5,376 bases of DNA from Campylobacteraceae bacterium (GTDB lineage Bacteria > Campylobacterota > Campylobacteria > Campylobacterales > Sulfurovaceae). The translations under genes were made by a program, and so were the position numbers. The notes under the pieces are model-generated. The model made no database searches. It worked only from the letters and a program-made list of their open reading frames with translations, and was not told the origin of the DNA. Within the stretch, counting starts at the first letter, position 1. Each line of letters begins with the position of its first letter. This document shows positions 1-5,075 of the stretch, piece by piece. Location of the stretch: positions 1-5,376 of the forward strand of contig JAMOSA010000300.1 in the NCBI GenBank assembly GCA_027063325.1, read 5' to 3'.

Positions 1-77
1 TGAGATTTACCTGTAATTTCTGAAAATATTTTTAGATTTTCAACTGTATCAGCTCTTAAAATTATATTTTCTTCCAA
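1..77 (-). CDS. Start of an unidentified protein, TTG start, cut by the left window edge
   Basis: Twenty-five codons are open from a TTG at 77-75 to the window edge, with no stop. The TTG is preceded on the minus strand by AAAAAGGA with a 6-nt gap (ATTAAAG region), a convincing ribosome binding site, and an in-frame TAA lies upstream at 104-102. There is no ATG in this stretch, and the plus strand is closed by early stops in all three frames. The visible peptide begins MEENIILRADTVENLKIFSE and continues ITGKS. A short beta-like stretch followed by an amphipathic helix and a T-G-K/R-S turn loosely recalls the N-terminus of ribbon-helix-helix DNA-binding proteins, but 25 residues cannot establish a family. 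It starts 30 nt after the exonuclease stop, so it may be co-transcribed with it. Confidence 0.5.
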   Translation of the reverse strand, partial: MEENIILRADTVENLKIFSEITGKS

Positions 78-107
78 CTTTAATCCTTTTTTATAACTCT
101 TTTAGTT

Positions 108-734
108 TTATGAAAATGCACCTTTATACTCTGGTATAGTTTTTAGCTTTAGATATATCATTGCTGACATAATAGCATCATTTAGTGCATCATGCTTACC
201 AAGCTTTGGTAAATCCAACTGCTCTATAATTGTATCAAACTTCAAATCCACAAATTCATAAGCTGAATGTTTTTTATATCTTTTGTAGTACATTTGACTA
301 AGCTCTATAGTTTGATTTGGTAGCTCTATACCAATTAGATCTTTTGTATATCTACTAAGTATCTTTTTATCAAAATCTATATAGTATCCTACTATTGGTC
401 TATTTCCTATAAAGTGTAACAGTTTTGGTATTACATCTTTGGCATCTTTAGCATTTTGTAAATCTATCTCTCTGATACCATGTATCTTGATACTCTCAAT
501 AGATATTTTGGTATCTGGCTTTAGGTATTCTTCAAATGCATTACCTAAATATACTCTGTTTCCTTTTACTCTGACTGCTCCAATTGAAATTATTGCATCT
601 TTTTTGGGATTTAATCCAGTAGTCTCTGTATCTAATACAATAACTTCATCTCCACTATATATCTCAAACAAAAATTCAAAAGAGCTATCTTTTAGTTTAC
701 TCTTTTGATAGAGTCTTTTGATAGAATCTATCAT
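108..734 (-). CDS. DnaQ-like DEDDh 3'-5' exonuclease (DNA polymerase III epsilon-like)
   Basis: This 208-residue protein is a single RNase H-fold exonuclease domain of the DnaQ/epsilon superfamily with about 30 extra N-terminal residues. The catalytic set is complete. Exo I is the DTETTG motif at 35-40 (D35, E37). Exo II ends in DFD with D122. Exo III is H181-x4-D186 in KHDALND, which makes it the DEDDh type. Such enzymes remove nucleotides from 3' ends using two divalent metal ions. In exo II the usual H/Y-N-A-x-F-D reads GYYIDFD, so the conserved Asn is absent. It is too short to be a polymerase-fused or multi-domain protein. As a stand-alone copy next to a symporter and DUF294 gene it is probably not the replicative proofreading subunit, but an accessory paralogue like PA3232 of Pseudomonas (recalled, not checked). 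Its ATG overlaps the TGA of the upstream gene as ATGA and has only a weak Shine-Dalgarno, so it is probably translated by coupling. Its substrate (DNA, RNA or a modified nucleotide) is unknown. Confidence 0.9.
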   Translation of the reverse strand: MIDSIKRLYQKSKLKDSSFEFLFEIYSGDEVIVLDTETTGLNPKKDAIISIGAVRVKGNRVYLGNAFEEYLKPDTKISIESIKIHGIREIDLQNAKDAKDVIPKLLHFIGNRPIVGYYIDFDKKILSRYTKDLIGIELPNQTIELSQMYYKRYKKHSAYEFVDLKFDTIIEQLDLPKLGKHDALNDAIMSAMIYLKLKTIPEYKGAFS

Positions 735-2554
735 GATGGTAGCCTGTCTAATTCAAATTCTTTGCTTATAAATCTTTTGAATCTATCTACAATTTCAAGT
801 GAATCTCTAAACATATCTCTTTCTATCTTGCTAAGTTTATCACTGTGTATTATATTGTTTGGCTCTTTGCCACTATCAATAGCCTCTAATTGAATGCCAA
901 GTCTAAGTATTGAGAGTGCATCAAAAGCTTCTACCAACTCTTTGGCAAACTTTTCATCTATAATATTTCGTTGAGACAACTCTTTGATTCTCTGGATTGT
1001 GGATTGTACCTCTACTTTGTACTTCAAAGCCAAAGCTCTAACACCTTGTACTATTGGAAATATTCCAGCCTTTTTTATATCTATATCTCTATCTTTATGC
1101 AAAATTGTACTCCAAATACCAACAGGAGTCTCAAACAGTAGTGTCAATTTGGCAAAAAATGCCATAAATATATCATCACTGCTATTAAATCTCTCATATA
1201 TATATTTATGCAACTCCTCCAACAGTACCAAGTTACCAGCTACTGCTTTGGCATCAAAAAATATAGAAAAGTACATAAAACTCTCTTCATTTGGTGAATC
1301 TATCCATCTATCTATCTCTTTTTTAAATTCACTCTTGCTCTTTTGCCAATAACTATTTGTTACCATAATATTACCAGGACAGGGAGGATAACCAAAGTCA
1401 ATAAGAGCTTTACTAAACTCTTGCATATATGGCTCAAACACCTTTGGTTCCATACCATCTTCTACTATCAAAGCATTATCTTGATCAGTTCTAATTATCT
1501 GCTCTCCCCTACCCTCACTGCCCATAACAACAAGCACTGCTTTGTGTTGCAACTCTTTTGGTACAACTATCAAGTAGAGTTTTAAAAACAGTTTGCGATT
1601 GATTTCACTAATAAGTTTGGCTATATATCTGGCTTTTAACCCTTGTCTGTAGAGCCTTTTTACGATTGTTATATAACCTAAACTTGCCTCTTTTAACTCT
1701 GCTATAGTGTTTGCTTTTTCGATTTTGACTGTAATTAAGTGTGAATGATTAGCTAAAAAACTCAATATATCAATCTGCTCTATGATACCTATCAATTTAC
1801 CCTGCTGTGTAACCCCCAGCCTCTTTATATTCTCTTTTATTAGAGTCAAATAAGCATTAAACAAAAAATCATCTCTTTCTACACACAACATAGGATATTT
1901 AGCAACATCAGATACCTTTATATCAGTATCAAAAGTACCATTTACTATCATCATTTTTATATCACTATCTGTTACAATACCATAAGAGCCATCTTTAGAT
2001 TCAACAATAATCTCTGATCGTTTCATATTGATAGAGCATCTCATAGCATCAACAAGCTTCATATCCATAGTAGCAATACAGGGTGAATGCCAATAGCTAT
2101 CTTCTACCCTTGCTGTCATCCAATCATCCACACTATCACCACTTTTACTCTTTAGATACTCTAATCTCTCTACTATATCCATCAGATAAAATCGTCTAAA
2201 TGCTTCACTGCTCTCAAATAGTTTCAAAAAGTTATCTTTGGGTATCTCATAACATATCAAATCCTCTACTACCTGATAGTGATAACTACACTTACCCTCA
2301 AGCAATGCATCAGCATCAAAGCTATCTTTTTCTCTGTATATACGAATCAAATCACCATTTTCATCAACTACTTTTACCTCTCCTTTGATGATAATATAAA
2401 ATTTATCCATACTGCCGCCACAGATAGAGAGTACAGTATCCAAAGGATAAAATGCCATCTCAATTACACGATATAGGGATTCTAAACTCTCGTTTGATAA
2501 TTCATCAAAAGGATGAATAGATTTAAAAAACTCTCTTTGGTCATGGAAACTCAT
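731..2554 (-). CDS. cNMP-binding-like / CBS pair / DUF294 putative nucleotidyltransferase signalling protein
   Basis: This is a 607-residue soluble, probably cytoplasmic protein. Numbering is from the ATG at 2554-2552. Residues about 8-120 form a cyclic-nucleotide-binding-like beta-roll (YIIIKGEVKVVDENGD at 53-68). Two CBS domains follow at about 152-206 (GIVTDSDI, 192-199) and 214-267 (GIIEQIDIL, 256-264), which in other proteins bind adenine nucleotides. A DUF294 nucleotidyltransferase domain spans about 290-400, with GSEGRGEQ at 345-352 and TDQD at 356-359; D357 and D359 are the expected metal ligands, as in GlnD/GlnE-like enzymes. The rest is the helical DUF294 C-terminal domain. The frame is open 17 codons further upstream, to 2605. 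I chose the internal ATG because AAAGGG sits 6 nt before it and the upstream 17 codons overlap AT-rich promoter-like DNA. The cNMP pocket lacks the usual Glu and Arg (see findings). It lies downstream of the symporter behind a terminator and overlaps the exonuclease by 4 bp. The domain architecture is clear. Substrate and target are not known. Confidence 0.92.
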   Translation of the reverse strand: MSFHDQREFFKSIHPFDELSNESLESLYRVIEMAFYPLDTVLSICGGSMDKFYIIIKGEVKVVDENGDLIRIYREKDSFDADALLEGKCSYHYQVVEDLICYEIPKDNFLKLFESSEAFRRFYLMDIVERLEYLKSKSGDSVDDWMTARVEDSYWHSPCIATMDMKLVDAMRCSINMKRSEIIVESKDGSYGIVTDSDIKMMIVNGTFDTDIKVSDVAKYPMLCVERDDFLFNAYLTLIKENIKRLGVTQQGKLIGIIEQIDILSFLANHSHLITVKIEKANTIAELKEASLGYITIVKRLYRQGLKARYIAKLISEINRKLFLKLYLIVVPKELQHKAVLVVMGSEGRGEQIIRTDQDNALIVEDGMEPKVFEPYMQEFSKALIDFGYPPCPGNIMVTNSYWQKSKSEFKKEIDRWIDSPNEESFMYFSIFFDAKAVAGNLVLLEELHKYIYERFNSSDDIFMAFFAKLTLLFETPVGIWSTILHKDRDIDIKKAGIFPIVQGVRALALKYKVEVQSTIQRIKELSQRNIIDEKFAKELVEAFDALSILRLGIQLEAIDSGKEPNNIIHSDKLSKIERDMFRDSLEIVDRFKRFISKEFELDRLPS

Positions 2555-2560
2555 AACAGA

Positions 2561-2566
2561 CCCTTT
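2561..2566 (-). promoter_or_regulatory. Ribosome binding site deciding the start of the DUF294 gene
   Basis: AAAGGG on the minus strand lies 6 nt before the ATG at 2554-2552. No comparable purine run precedes the more upstream in-frame start candidate at 2605. This supports a 607-residue rather than a 624-residue product. Confidence 0.65.
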
Positions 2567-2573
2567 TGGTATA

Positions 2574-2602
2574 TTTATACTATATGATACTATACAACAA
2601 TA
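2574..2602 (-). promoter_or_regulatory. Candidate promoter for the DUF294-exonuclease unit
   Basis: On the minus strand a TATAAA (2579-2574) could serve as the -10 element. A TATTGT hexamer lies 17 nt upstream (2602-2597) as a weak -35 element. Campylobacterota sigma-70 promoters often lack a good -35 and depend on the -10 and upstream AT periodicity, and this stretch is very AT-rich. A start near 2567 would leave a leader of about a dozen bases containing the AAAGGG ribosome binding site. The position is a guess, because several TATA-like hexamers overlap here. Confidence 0.35.
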
Positions 2603-2700
2603 CACTATATAGCTTATATAATTGATATTACGCAGATATAATTTGACTATTTAATATTCAAAACTGAAGTCCAAAAGCTCAGGAATCTAAAGTCTTTTCA

Positions 2701-2726
2701 TTTTTTGATACTCTCACATCAAAAAA
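2701..2726. repeat. AT-rich perfect inverted repeat, 9-bp arms, 8-nt spacer
   Basis: TTTTTTGAT (2701-2709) and ATCAAAAAA (2718-2726) are exact reverse complements separated by ACTCTCAC. The repeat lies 19 bp beyond the symporter terminator stem and about 145 bp upstream of the DUF294 start. It has too little GC and no following U-tract for a good terminator on the minus strand. It may be a second weak hairpin at the transcript end or a regulator site. Confidence 0.5.
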
Positions 2727-2745
2727 GAGATTTAAAATACTACAA

Positions 2746-2761
2746 AGGGGCAAAAGCCCCT
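2746..2761 (-). terminator. Intrinsic terminator after the symporter gene
   Basis: AGGGGC and GCCCCT form a GC-rich 6-bp stem around a 4-nt loop (TTTT on the minus strand), beginning 5 nt after the symporter stop codon. The following minus-strand sequence is T-rich (TTTGTAGTATTTT), though not an uninterrupted T run. A stem of this kind directly after a stop codon is typical of rho-independent termination. The imperfect U-tract would allow some read-through into the DUF294 gene. Confidence 0.8.
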
Positions 2762-2766
2762 GAGGT

Positions 2767-4641
2767 TTAATGGTCGTGTGCTTCACCTGCACCTCTTGGG
2801 ATACGGATATTTTCTACCATCTCTTGAATATGAGCTGGTGGTGGCTCTGTAACCCTTGATACAATAAGTGCAACTATAAAGTGAAGTACCATTCCAATAG
2901 TACCAATACCAGTTGGTGCTACACCAAGCAGATAATTTTTAGGATCTCCACCCATAAATACAAAATAGATTATATATCCAAATGTAAATATAAGTCCTAC
3001 ACTAATACCTGCAATTGCTCCTGCTTTATTCATTCTCTTGTCAAAGATACCTAAAATAATAGCAGGGAAAAAACTAGCAGCTGCCAAACCAAATGCAAAT
3101 GCTACCACTTGAGCCACAAATCCTGGTGGATTAATACCCAAATATCCAGCTACTACAATTGCAGCAACTGCTGCTAATCTGGCAGCTAACAATTCTGCTT
3201 TGTCACTGAGTTTTGATTTGCCAGTTACTGGATCTTTGAACATTACTCTACCAAGCAAATCATGTGAAATTGAAGAGCTGATTACCAGTAACAATCCAGC
3301 AGCAGTAGATAGTGCAGCTGCCAATCCTCCAGCAGCAATCAGTGCTATTACCCAATTTGGTAAATTAGCAATTTCTGGGTTTGCAAGTACGATAATATCT
3401 CTATCTATATATACTTCATTATCAAAGGGCTTATTACCTTGGGGTGGTAAAGGGTTACTTGTTAGCAAATGTCCATCTGGTGCTACCTTGCCATTGTAGT
3501 GTGGTTTACCTTTTGGATCATCAAATGCTTTTCCAGCAGCATACTGGATTTTGCCATCACCATTGCGATCATTCCAGGCAAGTAAATGCCCCTCTTCCCA
3601 TGTTTTAAACCAACCTCCATGATTTATTCTTCCATCATCTTGTTTGACACCCTCAGTTACCCACTTTTGATACTCTACATTTTGGACACGATCAATTATA
3701 TTTACACGACTAAATGCAGCAACAGAAGCTACTGTTGTATAGAGTATTGCAATAAATAGCAATGCCCAACCAGCAGAGATTCTAGCATCTTTTACTTTTG
3801 GTACTGTAAAAAATCTTACAATTACATGAGGTAATCCTGCTGTTCCTACCATCAAAGCAACTGTAAGCATAAACATATTCCATAAATTACCAGGTTTTGT
3901 ATATTCATTGAATCCCAAATCTACCAAGGATTGGTCAAGTGCATGCATCAGATATGTACCTGCTGGTATCTCTTTGACTCCGTCACTAAATGCAAATGTT
4001 GTTTTGGCAAATATTCCAAGCTGTGGCAAGAATGTATCAGTAACCATTAGTGACAAAAATATTGCAGGGATCAAATATGCTATAATCATTACCATATATT
4101 GGGCAACTTGTGTATATGTAATACCCTTCATTCCTCCAAGTACAGCATATACAAATACTATTACCATACCAATAACAACACCTGTATTTACATCAACTTG
4201 CAAAAATCTGCTAAATACAATACCAACACCCCTCATTTGACCGGCAACATATGTAAATGAAATAAAAATTACAGCTACTACTGCTACAGTTCTTGCAACA
4301 TCTGAATAGTATCTATCACCTACAAAATCAGGTACGGTAAACTTACCAAACTTTCTAAGATATGGAGCAAGAAGCAGAGCAAGTAGTACATAACCACCTG
4401 TCCAACCCATCAAATATGCACCACCGTCACTACCTTTGTAGGCAATAATACCAGCCAAAGATATAAACGAAGCTGCACTCATCCAATCTGCTGCTGTTGC
4501 CATACCATTGGCTACTGGGTGTACACCACCTCCCGCTACATAAAAATCTTTTGTACTGGCTGCTTTAGACCAAATTGCAATACCTATATAGAGTGCAAAT
4601 GAGACACCCACAAACAGATATATCAGAGTCTGTAAATCCAT
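2767..4641 (-). CDS. Sodium:solute symporter large subunit, VC_2705 subfamily (ActP-like)
   Basis: This inner-membrane transporter of the solute:sodium symporter (SSS) family has about 624 residues. Hydrophobic segments support 13 helices: roughly 4-24, 44-67, 76-96, 118-136, 154-174, 181-204, 254-278, 288-310, 427-457, 486-504, 509-532, 540-562 and 576-597. The helix after the long loop carries AGGLAAALSTAAGLLL (437-452). Its Ser445-Thr446 align with the paired Na+-site Ser residues of vSGLT, and ISSSISHDL follows, a strong ActP/VC_2705 hallmark. Loop 312-426 is unusually long and hydrophilic, with a DRNGDGKI EF-hand-like motif at 358-365. The C-terminus is His-rich (GEAHDH). The frame also allows GTG at 4644, but AGGGGG lies 6 nt before the ATG at 4641-4639, so I start there. 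It follows the DUF4212 gene by 10 nt and is certainly co-transcribed. Acetate or a similar short carboxylate is the likely substrate by family, but ActP identity is not proven, so no symbol is given. Confidence 0.93.
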   Translation of the reverse strand: MDLQTLIYLFVGVSFALYIGIAIWSKAASTKDFYVAGGGVHPVANGMATAADWMSAASFISLAGIIAYKGSDGGAYLMGWTGGYVLLALLLAPYLRKFGKFTVPDFVGDRYYSDVARTVAVVAVIFISFTYVAGQMRGVGIVFSRFLQVDVNTGVVIGMVIVFVYAVLGGMKGITYTQVAQYMVMIIAYLIPAIFLSLMVTDTFLPQLGIFAKTTFAFSDGVKEIPAGTYLMHALDQSLVDLGFNEYTKPGNLWNMFMLTVALMVGTAGLPHVIVRFFTVPKVKDARISAGWALLFIAILYTTVASVAAFSRVNIIDRVQNVEYQKWVTEGVKQDDGRINHGGWFKTWEEGHLLAWNDRNGDGKIQYAAGKAFDDPKGKPHYNGKVAPDGHLLTSNPLPPQGNKPFDNEVYIDRDIIVLANPEIANLPNWVIALIAAGGLAAALSTAAGLLLVISSSISHDLLGRVMFKDPVTGKSKLSDKAELLAARLAAVAAIVVAGYLGINPPGFVAQVVAFAFGLAAASFFPAIILGIFDKRMNKAGAIAGISVGLIFTFGYIIYFVFMGGDPKNYLLGVAPTGIGTIGMVLHFIVALIVSRVTEPPPAHIQEMVENIRIPRGAGEAHDH

Positions 4642-4651
4642 CACTCACCCC

Positions 4652-4906
4652 CTACTCATGAACATCATATTTTTCATCAATTTTGTTCATCCACTTTACA
4701 TAAACAAAAATCAATATCACAAATACATAAATTGCCCCCTGCTGAGCAAACCAAAACCCAAGTTTCACACCACTAATCTCTATAGTATTTAACTGATTTA
4801 TAAATAAAATACCAGCACCATATGAAACAATAAACCAAATAGCCAAAAGCTTTAGTATTGCAGAGATATTCTCTTTCCAGTAGGCTTTTGCCTTCTCTTC
4901 AGTCAT
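4652..4906 (-). CDS. DUF4212 small subunit of solute:sodium symporter
   Basis: This 84-residue membrane protein has two predicted helices, about 15-37 and 47-70. Between them is a short polar hairpin (NQLNTIEISGVK), followed by the family motif region GFWFAQQGAIYVFV. An N-terminal TEEKAKAYWKENI matches the charged lead-in of DUF4212 proteins, and the C-terminus is charged (KWMNKIDEKYDVHE). The length matches the family, which is described as the small subunit always paired with VC_2705-type symporters. Here the symporter follows at once, and the DUF4212 TAG overlaps the symporter's ribosome binding site. Its role is presumably assembly or activity of the large subunit; a direct biochemical role is not established. 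The ATG at 4906-4904 is preceded by AAGGAGG with ideal spacing, so the start is secure and expression probably high. Confidence 0.93.
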   Translation of the reverse strand: MTEEKAKAYWKENISAILKLLAIWFIVSYGAGILFINQLNTIEISGVKLGFWFAQQGAIYVFVILIFVYVKWMNKIDEKYDVHE

Positions 4907-4912
4907 GCTACC

Positions 4913-4919
4913 CCTCCTT
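4913..4919 (-). promoter_or_regulatory. Very strong Shine-Dalgarno of the DUF4212 gene
   Basis: AAGGAGG on the minus strand is a perfect anti-16S match placed 6 nt before the ATG. It is the best ribosome binding site in the window, in contrast to the weak one of the exonuclease gene. Confidence 0.85.
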
Positions 4920-4925
4920 GGTAAA

Positions 4926-4950
4926 TTTTAGACCTACTCCACAGGTAAAA
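4926..4950 (-). other. Possible leader hairpin just upstream of the DUF4212 ribosome binding site
   Basis: On the minus strand TTTTACCT (4950-4943) can pair with AGGT-CT-AAAA (4935-4926): four A-U pairs, a 2-nt bulge and four pairs with two G-C, closed by a 7-nt loop (GTGGAGT). It lies between the candidate promoter and the Shine-Dalgarno, ending 6 nt before the latter. The stem is modest and could be chance. No known riboswitch is recognised. Confidence 0.3.
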
Positions 4951-5001
4951 TGGCAATAGGCTCCCTTTAGTATTACATTTTAATCAGTAAAAAAAGAAAT
5001 G

Positions 5002-5030
5002 ATTTAAAGAATAATTAAAAAAATTGGCAA
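5002..5030 (-). promoter_or_regulatory. Candidate sigma-70 promoter of the symporter operon
   Basis: On the minus strand TTGCCA (5030-5025, 5 of 6 to the -35 consensus) is followed after exactly 17 nt by TTAAAT (5007-5002, 4 of 6 to the -10 consensus). The predicted start near 4995 would give a leader of roughly 90 nt before the DUF4212 ATG. An alternative -10-like TAAAAT/TAATACT lies about 20-30 nt further downstream. No sigma-54 GG-N10-GC element was seen. Confidence 0.4.
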
Positions 5031-5075
5031 ATAAAGTATATTTGTGTGATATATTGTAACATTACTATTTGTTAT

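Noticed and set aside
108..734. Replicative DNA polymerase III epsilon subunit (dnaQ)
   Set aside because: It shares the exonuclease fold, but the locus context with DUF294 and a symporter, the N-terminal extension and the altered exo II motif point to an accessory paralogue.
439..1585. Plus-strand open frames at 439-708, 705-893, 984-1352 and 1343-1585
   Set aside because: They lie antisense inside the exonuclease and DUF294 genes, have no family resemblance, and reflect AT-rich antisense codons.
2200..2476. Plus-strand open frames 2200-2388 and 2279-2476
   Set aside because: Antisense to the well-defined cNMP-like domain, with low-complexity His/Ser/Leu translation.
2555..2605. N-terminal 17-residue extension of the DUF294 protein from the start at 2605
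   Set aside because: No ribosome binding site, Cys/Tyr/Ile-rich translation of AT-rich promoter-like DNA, and a well-placed AAAGGG before the internal ATG at 2554.
2701..2726. FNR box
   Set aside because: Half-sites match TTGAT/ATCAA but the spacer is 8 nt, not the required 4.
3200..4240. Plus-strand open frames 3200-3499 and 3908-4240
   Set aside because: Antisense shadows of the symporter gene.
4642..4644. GTG as the symporter start
   Set aside because: It lies only 3 nt from the AGGGGG ribosome binding site, while the next codon is ATG at 6 nt; the ATG is the better start.
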